Of a stretch of DNA of 64,000 nt, positions 47,031 to 57,331 are shown piece by piece; the stretch's first letter is position 1; each line of letters begins with the position of its first letter. The position numbers were made by a program, and so were the translations under genes. Location of the stretch: positions 1 to 64,000 of the forward strand of contig FJOG01000083.1 in NCBI GenBank assembly GCA_900073065.1. Reading direction: 5' to 3'. This stretch comes from Phialocephala subalpina (Eukaryota > Ascomycota > Leotiomycetes > Helotiales > Mollisiaceae). The notes beneath the pieces are model-generated. The model saw nothing but the letters and a program-made list of their open reading frames with translations. It was not told the origin of the DNA and ran no database searches.

Positions 47031-48911
47031 ATGCAGAGACCGGGCAGCCAATTCATGTGGGGAAGTACGATTACCTGGCAGCAGCTGTCGGAAAGCATTA
47101 GTCGCCTTCGCTTGCTGAATGAAGTCCCTGAGGGGCCGCGAGAGAACTCGTTGACTTGTGAGGGAGACTCACACCATTGCCTAAGCATCTCGCGAGAGAA
47201 TGAGATCGCTAGCAATCTCGCGTTTTTGTCGGCTACTTCGGACGACAGCCTCAAGGTGATGGCCGTATGCGTGGAGGAGCACTCCAATGGGAAAGGGATT
47301 ACTCTTCGGATTGCATCAAACACCGGAGATCTGTCTACTGTCACAAGCGGACTGAGAATTATTGCTCAAATCTTAGAGCGAGCTGCACGGCGAGGTCAGT
47401 GGTGCTAATCCTACTTTCGAAATGTAGCTCACCGGCGTTGTGTAGAGAGCCCAAGAGCCGAGGATAAGAGAGCCCTCTTTCGACAAGTGGTTTCCCTAGA
47501 TGTGCGCCAGATTCTATCGCGATTACGATCAAGACATGCCAAGAGGACCCAAAAGACTGTTGGAAAGCCAGCCGTCATACATCAACTAAACGAGGTTCTC
47601 AACGACAAGTCCATAAAGGCAGGTGCAAGGATCACAGAGGAGCGCTTGACAGGTCTGAGAGATAATGCACGAACTCTGCAAGGCTTATTCGCCCGACTTG
47701 AGATCATATCGGACCCATCCATCGGAACTGTTGAAGTACGAGAGCTCCTTGAAGAGATAGTAAAGGCGGCTCACGAGATCACCATGGCAGCCGATCTCAG
47801 CTTGGCCCTCCAAACCTTTTCGGGTAATCCAAGCCTGATAGCGCACCTGCCGGAAGCAATTGGCAAGCTCGGCCGATATTACTCGATCTGCTCTGAGCTT
47901 GTCGCTGCCGCCAGAGACAAAACATGCGGGGCCTTTCGAAACATCCAAGTAGAGCCCTTTCAAATCGAGATGCCTGCCTCTGTCGGAGACACACATTATA
48001 AGGTCCACGCTGAAATACAGCTGCTCTTCTTTTACGAGCTTCATCTAGATTATCCGCGACCGAGAATTATCTGCTCCAGTAAGAGTGCTTGTTATTTGTG
48101 CAACCTCTTTTTTCAGCTCCATGGTGGCTTTCACCTGCCTCGAACCCACGGCAGGCTCTACCACAAATGGATCCTGCCATATTGGTTACATTTCCCCGTA
48201 AAACATCATCAAACACTTGGTGTTGTCACGACCGGATTCAAGGCGGCGCTAGATAACGAGATTCGAGCAGCGTCGAAGTTAAAGAAGGGTCCATGCCGCC
48301 ATCCGAACGAGAGCGTCTTGCTACCATCTGCGTACTATCCATCATCATCAGTTCTTTCTAAGAATCCGACCTCTGTGTCTCCGGCTTTGCGGTCTACAGT
48401 TCGGCTAAGATCTCCTCTTGCACAAGAAAGGATGCCGAACACTCAATCGCCAAAATGCACCGAACCACCTCTGATCCTCCCAAAAACACCCCTCAAGCCG
48501 TGTGATGCGGCTGATAGCGATGCAGAGACCATAATAGGTCCAAGTGCTGCCAAGCTTTGGAGAAGCGGCGTGGAAGACACATCAGCTTCAGACACTGTGT
48601 CCCTGATTAACATCGGACACAACAAACTCCCTCACTGCCAATCGATAACATTGACAACGCCATCGTTGCATTTGCAGCTCGACAACTTATTTCTCACAGT
48701 GGATTTCGTCCACGTATTATCGGGCCATCTATTAATCACGCGTGCCGGAGATCCTGCAGTAGAGAGTAAGGATTATTCTACTGTCGATATTGAAGATATT
48801 CCGACGAGTACGGAGCTATCTTTAAAGTGCTCGCATGGCTCGAATGAGCTTGCAATTCAGTTTCGAAGTTCTCACAACGTAATCATCTGCGTCATGTTGG
48901 TATGGGATTAG
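47031..48911 (+). CDS. OTT_1508-type deaminase-domain protein
   Basis: This is a putative zinc-dependent deaminase of the CDA fold. Exon 1 from ATG at 47031 to 47394 carries VMAVCVEEH and ITLRIASNTGDL; exon 2 is 47428-48911. The 33-bp intron (GTCAGT..GCTAAT..TGTAG) is very short but restores the frame exactly (ARR|AHRRCVESPRAEDKRALFRQ in two parts), for ~615 aa. The catalytic HAE lies in YKVHAEIQLLFFYE (~residue 314) and the second zinc motif in SACYLCNLFF (~340), followed by LHGGFHLPRTHGRLY, diagnostic of the fungal OTT_1508 group. The C-terminal ~150 residues are variable. The family derives from bacterial toxin-type deaminases. The substrate is unknown. The start could be further upstream. 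Confidence 0.8.
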
Positions 48912-49793
48912 CCTTTGACTGGAAGAGAGGTTGGAGAATGTGCTTGCTATTAAGAGAGGACTACTAACCTTAATAGCCAAATGACTTCGTGTGTGACTAA
49001 AGCCTGGGTGGGTTCAGAGCGAGAGAGGGATAAATATGTCGACTGGACAACAGAAATGTATTATCTCACAGCATTGGAGGATGACACCATAAGCATCGTG
49101 ATCTAAGAGGATTGTCAAAGGAACTGTGATTAAGGGAACCGTTTTTGGCGTTCGTAAAATAGGACGGTCGTTTGCAAAACCGGCTTCCCACTCCTCCGCC
49201 CTGCGATATTACCTTCATGTTCGCTAAGGATCGGCCACGCTCAAGAGAGGATCGGATTCGAATGGCACTGGTATAAAAAGGTCTGGCTCGAAGGGCGCTG
49301 GTATGAAAACTGGAACGTCGCAATTCTCTCAATCTGCCGCGCTGAGGTTGGAAAGCATAGGATCACCTATTCCGATTAGTTTGGTTCTTGAAGGGTAGCA
49401 CAAGATTTTACTTTCGCCTTGCACACCATTACTTCCCTTGTCCTCAACTCCTTGTTCAATGTTGTTTCTGCTCTGGCCGGCAGGGCCATATCACTACTTT
49501 CTTCCATCGCTCTCTGGTTTGCTACGTAGTGTGCGTTCTAAAGTCGGAGTATGGGAGCCAAGTTTGGACCTGTGATCCCTCCAGCCTTAGCCGAAGGTTG
49601 ATCGTCCCCTTTTAAAACAAAAAGTAGTCATAACGACCCAAGATCCATTGCGCTGAAACCTAGGATTTCATCGCAGCGTAGTCAACGGAATAAGGATATG
49701 GGCATCTCGAATTACATCGTCAATCGTCTTAGTCCAATCAAACATTATTTTCTTAAGGATGTGGGTTCCTGTCAATAAAATGTAAATTTATTT
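48912..49793. other. Intergenic, no gene seen
   Basis: No supported frame. Around 49,250-49,310 there is an imperfect 27-bp direct repeat (TCGAAxGGCxCTGGTATxAAAA). It is otherwise unremarkable. Confidence 0.4.
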
Positions 49794-51240
49794 TTACCAC
49801 TTGCTGCGGAGATCGTGAGGAAGGACATCTGTATTATCTTCGGAAGCCCTCTCTTGGATCTCCAGTGGCCCACTGCCCCGCCGAATGACCTGCAGCTTCC
49901 CAGTGACTGAGCTCCTTGTTGCCGTCATGATTTCTATCACAGTAGCTTGGTAATGCTTCAACAACGCCTCACAATCCTTCTCCCACTTCGATATTCCGTC
50001 AGAGACAGACACTGGTTGTATATCCCGTGGTTCAAAAAAGCCCCGAAAGTGTTCAGCAAACATGAAGTACGGCGTTTGATTTACCCAGAGTCTCCGATAT
50101 ACCTCGTTCATGTCTATCGGTCGGCGTGTCTCCTTAGCGCGTGTCTTCAAGTCGAAGATGGCCTTTTGTGGAATTTGCCGGCCTCTCATTTCGATGCGGA
50201 GTGGCCTAACAATAGATGAAGGTCCCTCGGTGATTCTCAGGGCCTCGAGCAAGGCACAATTATCTGCTTCGGTCTCTTGTTGTGCCTTTACCAGATCTTC
50301 TTCTGATTCTGGAGGGTCCTTAGCGTTCGCTGTCTCGGCATCGTTGGCCTGAGTGTCGAGGCCCGCTGCCTGCTTTAGATAACCATCGCTTTCAGAGCGC
50401 ACCAGGAACTTCAACCCGCCAAAATGGTACTGTATGATGCGTTGATGGGAAACTGAACCTTTCACATCAGGTTCCCATATCGTATGCGCTTCATGAAATG
50501 AATGCCCGTATCCGCATATGTTAGGGATTAGAGCTCTAGGGGAGCTCTCCTTGCGTATAAAGAAAACGGTGTCTCTAACACGGTCGACGTCAAAGCGGAA
50601 GTCCTTATCGATTCCTTCACAGAACCGAAGAAGGTTCCCAAGAGTACTTCCACAACCGACGATATCGAATGATGAGAGATCAACGTCCGGGTGCATAGCT
50701 AAGAGTGCCCTGAATGAAGGCTCAATTGGGTGGCTAGGGAAGTCAGCCTGCTTAAAGGTGTAACTTTGATCTGTTCCACCTTACTGAGGGTATCTTGCAG
50801 CATTCAGGTCTCGGAAATACTGCCCAGAATCTTCTTTGAGACGCCTCGTGCTCAGCGAGGGTGACCAAAGTGGTGGTGATCCTTTATCCATTACTCTATA
50901 AATTTTCTTCCTCTTACTCAATTGACGAGAAGAGCATACCTGGTATTAGAATTATAGGATCTTTTGGACTATCGAGCCAATTATATGACGCTAGATACTC
51001 GCATCTCTCGATTTTTAGCGACATCTCTACGTACGGGAGGTCAGAGACGTTGACGACTTTTATCAACTTGCCAGAGGCCCAGTCCTTTAATGCCTTGATA
51101 TGTGGCGGCTTATACTTATCGACTGCTCTATCTCTAGTAGGTAAGTTCCCCTCGTTGGCCCAAGACCAAGAAGATCTGGTTCGGTCTTTAAACTCGTTGC
51201 TGATCGAGTGAGAAATGGTATTAGGAAACGGATGAGACAT
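49794..51240 (-). pseudogene. Fungal-specific protein (family often mislabelled GGPP synthetase), stop or unresolved splice
   Basis: The N-terminal exon from 51240 has YVEMSLKIERCEYLASYNWL and DPIILIPG. A canonical intron (GTATGC..GATAAAG) leads to SPPLWSPSLSTRRLKEDSGQYFRD..NAARYP, followed by in-frame TAA at ~50,783. The last exon (from ~50,750) gives HPIEPSFRALLAMHPDVDLSSFDIVGCGSTLGNLLRF (in parts), DTVFFIRKESSP, GYGHSFHEAHTIWE and QKAIFDLKTRAK. This architecture is widespread in Pezizomycotina databases under the unsupported name geranylgeranyl pyrophosphate synthetase; there is no DDxxD prenyltransferase motif. A GTAAGG donor and AAGCAG acceptor flank the TAA but give 37 bp and a wrong frame. 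So it is a recent pseudogene or a one-base error. Confidence 0.6.
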
Positions 51241-51520
51241 GGAGGGAGAAGGTTGAGAGTAGACGGAAGCACCCCAGGTGCGTTTGTTGGCAGGTTCGCC
51301 TAGCCTGACAGGCAGGAAGGCATGGAGGTAGCGGCATTCTTCGGCGTCGAAGCGGCATTCTTTATTAGGCGTTGCCCAGAACCTATTTAGAGTTAATTGG
51401 AATATCAGTGGTAAGCTTGGAGGTACTTACCAGCAAGTAGCTGTTTTGACAGGCTTAAAGGACTCCTTCACTGGAGTACAGGAACGGGCTGGAAGCGCCA
51501 GAACAATTGCGGTAGCGGCA

Positions 51521-52650
51521 TTATCGACCTAATACTACACAGTGAATCTGGTCTCGAAGATATGAAGACAGTCGTACCTTCTCATTCTCCAATTCCAACA
51601 TAATCGCAGGCGTAATCTCCTGCTGGTCGGCCGAAGTATGACTCACGGGTCCTTCGTCCCATTCGGCGGCATTGGTGCTTTCGAATCCATCCAGCCCATT
51701 GCAAATACTCCAAGTAGTCGCACTGGCCATCGTCGGAGTCATGCTTCTCTGCGATCGAGGCTGCTGTATAACCAAGGCTGCGACAGATTCAATCTGAATA
51801 CACCTTTGAGTCTCAATTAACCAAACGGCTTTGTTCCACCAGAAAGGTGCCTGTAATCCCTGTGGCCCCTTATGTTCGACGTGTAAGATTATAAGAGTAG
51901 TACCGGTTCTGCGGGCTCTTGAATTCCGACGGAGAGCTTCTGGGATGTCCTGGTCTCTCAGAGAGAGTAACGAGTTAGGCACCGGTCTTTCAATTTGCAG
52001 GAAAGAGACCAGGACTCACAGGCGAGCCGCTCTGCTCCTGACTTATCGGCCACGAGTGAACAGAACTAGATGTCGATTGTTGAAGATCGATGTCGAAGAA
52101 CTAGAGGGAAAAGGCGATAAAATCGCTAAGATGCGAGGTGGATCATTCGAGACATTCCTCCGATGGCATTCAGCAAGCTGCAGCAGCACCTTAATTCCCC
52201 CAACCCCGCAATTTAGAACTACGAAGGCGCGGTTAAAAAGTAATGAGCACGTGCATGGCTCATTACTTTTTAATAACTCACCTTCATACTGAGGTTTGCA
52301 TTCTCCACGTCATCATCTGGCAAACCAATCACTTTTGAAGCGTCATAAGTAGAGAACATGCAGATTCGGGAGATGAACAACGTCGTTGATGCAATGTTGG
52401 ATCGTTTTGACATCAATCGGCCAGGTGGCGAAGACATTCGCGTGCATGAGGCTGGATCTCCTTCTTGGTCCGGATCCAACGATTAATCTTCATGAATCCG
52501 AGCTTCAGGTCGAGCTGCACAGACTTATCCAGCCCGCATGTATACGTCCTGTCGCCGGTGCGGGACGCGTTCTCGAGGAGTTGGATGTCAGTGACACCAG
52601 CGAGATCGATAGAGTAAAGAGCCCACAATGCATCTGATTCAGTGGGAACA
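51521..52650 (-). pseudogene. Decayed fungal-specific gene of unknown function
   Basis: Coherent minus-strand pieces are ALYSIDLAGVTDIQLLENASR, CGLDKSVQLDLKLGF and KINRWIRTKKEIQP (52628-52413), then in another frame ICMFSTYDASKVIGLPDDD and NANLSMK (to ~52,277). A donor GTGAGT there opens an intron containing a perfect hairpin. VLLQLAECHRRNVSN follows at ~52,185, and a last piece lies at 51982-51521. Frames change without splice pairs between the first two pieces. These phrases recur in unnamed proteins of filamentous ascomycetes; I can give no function. The exact limits are uncertain. Confidence 0.4.
52233..52273. repeat. Perfect 16-bp inverted repeat (hairpin) in a putative intron
   Basis: The arms TTAAAAAGTAATGAGC (52233-52248) and GCTCATTACTTTTTAA (52258-52273) are exact reverse complements around a 9-bp loop containing CACGTG-like ACGTGCATG. 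It lies immediately next to the putative splice donor of the decayed gene. There are no target-site duplications. Confidence 0.9.
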
Positions 52651-53108
52651 AACCAAGATATACCACATTACGAATTGGGTGTATAAGTTGATTCTCGCCC
52701 CAGCCCACCGCCAGCATCTATTCGCATTCGTCCCAAAGACAACGAAGGACGACATCGGACACTCGAGGGATATACAAGTCGCACGCAAAATCGGCGTCCC
52801 TCCCTACCGAAAAAGTAACTGAGCACAGACCACGTCAAGCATATTTAGCTCTGACACCTCACTCGATATCGGGATTTACTCAGCCATAGGGCTCAAAACA
52901 GGATGACAATCTACCCCAGGTCACGAGTAGGCCTACACGGGAGCCTATATGTTGAGAATTTCACGAGCTGACCCCGCTTTTCAGCCCCATCAATTCTCAT
53001 CATGCTCTTTACTCTGCTCTCCTTTTATACTTTGCAGCACCAGAGCATTCTTTCCAAATTTCAGAACATCGATCTGATTCTGAATATCAAGATCAACGAA
53101 AGGGCAAG
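52651..53108. other. Intergenic, no gene seen
   Basis: There is an open frame at 52628-52822 (+), but it lacks any motif. Otherwise this is the upstream region of the REX4-like stub. No repeats. Confidence 0.35.
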
Positions 53109-53315
53109 ATGAACACGACATCAAATGAATTCATGATGCCAGTAGGCCCACACCATAACATCCTTCCTGAAAAAATCGCCATCGACTGCGAAATGAGGCG
53201 GTCAAACATCGGCCAGGTCCTCGGCCGCGTCTCAGTCGTCAACCACAAGAGTGAAACCATTTTCGACACATTTGTGTGCTACCCCAAACTGGACTTGGAC
53301 TTGGACTTGGACTGA
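53109..53315 (+). pseudogene. Truncated REX4-type 3'-5' exonuclease stub
   Basis: These 68 codons from ATG at 53109 contain IAIDCEMRRS followed by GQVLGRVSVVNHKSETIFDTFV, the Exo I motif (DxE within DCEM) and first strands of the DEDDh RNA exonuclease 4 family. The frame then runs into a (GGACTT)4 hexamer array that encodes Leu-Asp repeats, and it stops. Exo II, Exo III and the catalytic His are absent, so this is not an active nuclease. Either expansion of the hexamer or a 3' deletion ended the gene. Confidence 0.65.
53291..53314. repeat. (GGACTT)4 microsatellite
   Basis: These are four perfect hexamers that close the truncated exonuclease frame. The same hexamer in three copies occurs 11 kb away at 42241-42258. 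Confidence 0.9.
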
Positions 53316-53592
53316 AGTCACTTCACTCGAACAGACAATTGAATTGAAGACTGTGCTATTTGACTTCGCCTCCGAGCTTTGTATCCATCATGCCCCCCTT
53401 CTCCTCCAACTCAAGCTTAGATTTGCTTAACGAGCACCCGAATGGCCGCCGCAGCATGGTTAGCGATCTCAAAATCATGATAAAAAGAGCTTAGCTTGCC
53501 AATTCTTGACTTATTTAATACTTTAGCCAAAGCAGGCATCACATGTGTGACAAAGAACAAATATGGCAACGAGGTGTAGTCTGCCTCCAAGT

Positions 53593-54168
53593 CTATCCCA
53601 AATTAGCACTCCCATCACATAAGACAAATTCTAAACACTCACAATTGTCTGCCACCAAAGCTCCCGCATACTCCGGCAGAAGACGCAGCTCCGTCGTCCC
53701 ATTCTGACAGATGGGCTTGACAGCCCATTTCGAGCTCATGACCTTGACAGTCAATCGCGGGATAGGTTTCAATCCAGTATAACCACAGGTTGGAAATTCA
53801 GTGTAATCACCGTGCGCATAAATCCGCAGCATGGAGCATTTTAATATCTCATCAGGTGTTTTCCCGTTCGGGTTGTAGCTACAAGCTCGCCCGATGGTTT
53901 GAGGGAGAATGGTACCGGTATGTTGGTTCTCCCTTTATCATATGAATTCTGGACGTTGTGTCAGGTAAAACCAGCATTTGCCCAACTGTAAAGGACAACG
54001 GGGGACTTGGCGGGAGGAATGGGTGCGTGAGGGGGTAGCACGTTAGAGCGTGAAGTTGTAAGGAAGGGATGTTTGAATAGCTGTCGAAGAAGGACATGCG
54101 CCAGATGCAGGTACAGATGCTGCTAAAGCGGCAAAGCAAGATATGAAGAGGAGAGAGTTGGTCTTCAT
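53593..54168 (-). CDS. Small secreted protein (gene model incomplete)
   Basis: ATG at 54168 gives a clear signal peptide (MKTNSLLFISCFAALAASVP) and then ASGACPSSTAIQTSLPYNFTL before a stop. A second coherent segment (about 53,930-53,593) reads ILPQTIGRACSYNPNGKTPDEIL, then DYTEFPTCGYTG, ICQNGTTELRLLPEYAG and ends DGSANLG. It is Cys-containing and glycosylation-site-rich, as in small secreted or effector-like proteins. An intron must link the two, but no GT donor precedes the stop in frame, so the junction is unresolved or broken. The gene is certain only as a signal-peptide exon plus a plausible downstream exon. Confidence 0.45.
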
Positions 54169-54225
54169 TGTGGTTGATGGCCCGGCGATTTGTAGCCTCG
54201 GTACTCGCAGAAAATTGGACAACAA

Positions 54226-55366
54226 ACACGATAAATAGCGACGAAAAGAAAAAGAGATAGTATTGGGCCAACATATACGATTCGATTCCTAGCTTCTTGA
54301 GGATCACAGTACCCCCAATGACCTGGTTCAAGTGATTCCGACATGTGCAACCCATATGCAACAGTTGAACAACTCAGTTACTCAGACAGAGCAGAATCCA
54401 TCTTTTGCCTCAAGTTAAGGGACCTGACAGGTGATAGTCCTGGAAGTATGGCAACCTGCTCGAGTTTCGAAATGTGACTGCGACCAAGCATTTGGAAAGA
54501 AAGGTTACAATAAAGTACACCATTCTACTGGTACTCCCCTTCGAGTCCATGTGCTGACAGATACAACTTCGTACATAGAAGTCAGAAGTACATGATCATC
54601 AGAGTACAAGGAGATCCCTTTAACACTTTTGAGGCGTCAAATTCTCAGGTGTGCATCAGTGCCATGGATCCATGATGCTGAGCTCAAGGAGGAAGAAACT
54701 GGAGACCCTCGAGAAGGGACATTTTAATTACTCGTGATGGCACAATGAAAAAATGTTCATATTGGAGGGAGATATTGAGGCTTTGCAGAAACAAAAATTA
54801 TTCGAGATGAAGGAGAGAAAGAAGGTGCGCTTCAGAAGTACATGATCATCAGAGTACAAGGAGATCCCTTTAACACTTTTGAGGCGTCAAATTCTCAGGT
54901 GTGCATCAGTGCCATGGATCCATGATGCTGAGCTCAAGGAGGAAGAAACTGGAGACCCTCGAGAAGGGACATTTTAATTACTCGTGATGGCACAATGAAA
55001 AAATGTTCATATTGGAGGGAGATATTGAGGCTTTGCAGAAACAAAAATTATTCGAGATGAAGGAGAGAAAGAAGGTGCGCTTGCCGGAACCCTAAAAGGG
55101 CAGCCTTTTCTCTGGACGGCAAAACATAATCTGCGGCCAAAACATGACGGCGCTCTGAGTGCTGGGAAGATGTCGGAATAGAGTATCGATGGGATGTGTG
55201 GTCGGTCCGTCGCAATCGAACGCTTTCGACGGGTCTTGGAATGGCACGTTCAAAACGCGACGGTCTCGAGGGCAGAAGGAATACATACATGACCCCAATT
55301 ATTGAATCATATTGCGATCTAAGTTGGTGGAGAGCTGGTTGAGAACGACGCTGGCATTCTGCCAAT
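54226..55366. other. Intergenic region containing the third 250-bp duplication
   Basis: No gene is supported. 54582-55081 is a tandem duplication. The final ~280 bp is the 3' flank of the ALDH gene. Confidence 0.45.
54582..55082. repeat. Perfect tandem duplication, 2 x 250 bp
   Basis: 54582-54831 and 54832-55081 are identical, plus one shared base. The unit is unique-looking, GC-balanced intergenic DNA with no repeat character, unlike the two duplications inside the RIP block. The same exact period of 250 argues for a common technical origin. Confidence 0.95.
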
Positions 55367-56892
55367 TCAATTGGCAACATTTATCAACATGGACTTCACA
55401 GCCATATACTCCTGAATACCCTGCCTCCCACCCTCACGACCATAACCACTCTCCTTCACACCACCGAACGGACTCTCGCACGCGCTGAGAAGTCCCAGAT
55501 TGACACCGACCATACCCACCTCCAGCGCCTCTGTCACTCTCCACGAACGAGGAATACTTTCTGTCATAATGAAAGCTCCAAGCCCAACATCGCAATCGTT
55601 GGCCATATCGATCGCCTCTTCTTCCGTCTCGAACTTATACAAGCCAACAACTGGCGCGAAGATCTCTTCTCGAGTTGTGAGCATCTGCGAGTTCATATTC
55701 TTGATGATGGTGGGTTGTAGGAAGTATCCGCCCATTTTTTCCAGAGGTGCTCCACCTAGGATGACTTGGCCGCCATGTTTCTTTGCATCTGTGGGGATTC
55801 AGCAAGTGCACATACAGGATCACTTCGCGTACCATTGATGTGCGTCATGGCCTTGTCCACAGCTCTTTCATGCGTCAAAGGCCCGATGAAGACTCCCTCC
55901 TCAGTCCCCTTCCCAACTTTCAACTCCTTGATCTTCTTCGTCAATGCGTCTGCGAACTCTTCATATATCTTGCTCTGCACCAGAATTCGATTGGCAGTGA
56001 CACAGGTCTGCCCAGAGTTCCTCAGCTTAGCCAGAATGCAGGCTTCAACAGCTGTATCAATCTTCGCATCGTCGAAGACTATGAGAGGACTATTTCCTCC
56101 GAGCTCCATGGTGAGCTTTTTGACGCTGCCAGCACATTGCTCTGCCAGTATCTTCCCAACTCTGGTACTTCCAGTGAAGCTTACCTTCTTCACCAGCTTA
56201 TTTGTGCAAAGCTCCTTTCCAACCTCCGAGACCAAGTCTAGCGTTGTGACGATGTTGATCGCCCCTTTCGGAAACCCAGCTTCTTCGGCCAGAACAGCTT
56301 GTGCCAAACAACTCAAAGGTGTCTCTCCTGCTGGCTTCCACACAGTCGTGCACCCAGCACCCAGCGCGGCACCGGCCTTTCTAGTAATCATTGCAATAGG
56401 AAAGTTCCATGGCGCAAGACAAGCAGCGACTCCAACTGGCTGCTTAAACGTCAAGATCCTCTGATTAGGATTCGCAACCGGAACTACCTCTCCATGAGTC
56501 CTCTCCGCTTCACCAGCGAACCATTCCAGAAAGCTCGCAGCGTAGGTCACTTCTCCTTTCGCCTCTGTCAACGTCTTTCCATTTTCAAGCGTCAGAATCA
56601 GAGCCAGATCATCGATATTCTCAAGGACCAAGTCGTTCCATTTCCTGAGCATACGGGCACGCTGACGAGCTGTTGTCTTCTTGTATTCTTTGAATGCTTC
56701 GTGAGCTGCTTCAACGGCAAGTGCTGTGTCTGCGGCACCCATTTCTGGGACTGTTGCGAGGTGCTTGAGTGTCGCCGGGTCCAGGACATCGAATGTCTTG
56801 CCTGATTTTGCGGAGACCCATTCTGCGTTTATATAGCCTTTTGTTTGGAAGAGGTCTTTTCTCTTGAGATCTGAGAGTGATGTTGGACTCAT
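55367..56892 (-). CDS. Aldehyde dehydrogenase, succinate-semialdehyde dehydrogenase type
   Basis: This is an NAD(P)-dependent enzyme that would oxidise succinate semialdehyde (or a similar omega-semialdehyde) to the dicarboxylate. Exons 56892-55833 and 55788-55367, with a 44-bp GT..AG intron (HING|DAKK), give 493 aa, the family norm. Motifs: LAPWNFPIAMITRK (cofactor), GNIV-equivalent GAINIVTT, FTGSTRVGK, the general-base Glu in MELGGNSPLIVF, the catalytic Cys in NSGQTCV, and the C-terminal ESPFGGVKESGYGREGG, which matches the GabD/UGA2 group rather than generic ALDHs. No targeting peptide is obvious. It is tandem with the lactonase gene (440 bp between) and close to an alcohol dehydrogenase, which suggests a shared pathway. 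Confidence 0.93.
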
Positions 56893-57331
56893 ATTGATAG
56901 ATTGGTCGTGTTTTTGACGCTCCGGTTCGGATGATGTTCGTACAGTTCAATTTCCTCGGACGTTCTCAGAGCTGCAGGAGGTGATATCAGAATCCACCAG
57001 GCAAGAGCTCTAATTGCAGATCCCCGTATGTGATTGCCTCATGGTGGCATGGCGCTCTTAGTGGGATGTGGTAGAACGAACGCCAGGTGCGGGGTAGTGA
57101 TTGCGGGGTAACACGTAAATTCTTGGAGACACTCTTATTTCCGGCTTCACGGATCGAACACTTAAGACAATTCCAAGATCATCGCAGATGAAAGCTTACG
57201 TCACTCAGCTTGAGATACTCTGAACCCCAAGCGTCACACAAATTCCCATCATCCAGACTCCATCTTCCAACCCAACTTGCCGTCTTTCACTTCCCCAAAA
57301 CTCCATCTCAACCTAAAATCCAATTCTACAC
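56893..57331. promoter_or_regulatory. Intergenic region upstream of the ALDH gene
   Basis: These 439 bp lie between the lactonase stop and the ALDH ATG (both minus strand). It must hold the ALDH promoter and lactonase 3' end. No definite motif was assigned. Confidence 0.35.

Noticed and set aside
49794..51240. Geranylgeranyl pyrophosphate synthase
   Set aside because: Family members carry this name in databases, but no aspartate-rich prenyltransferase motif is present.
53109..53315. Functional RNA exonuclease 4
   Set aside because: Only the Exo I motif exists; the other catalytic motifs are missing.
55766..56464. 232-codon plus-strand frame
   Set aside because: It is antisense to the ALDH gene and lacks any motif.
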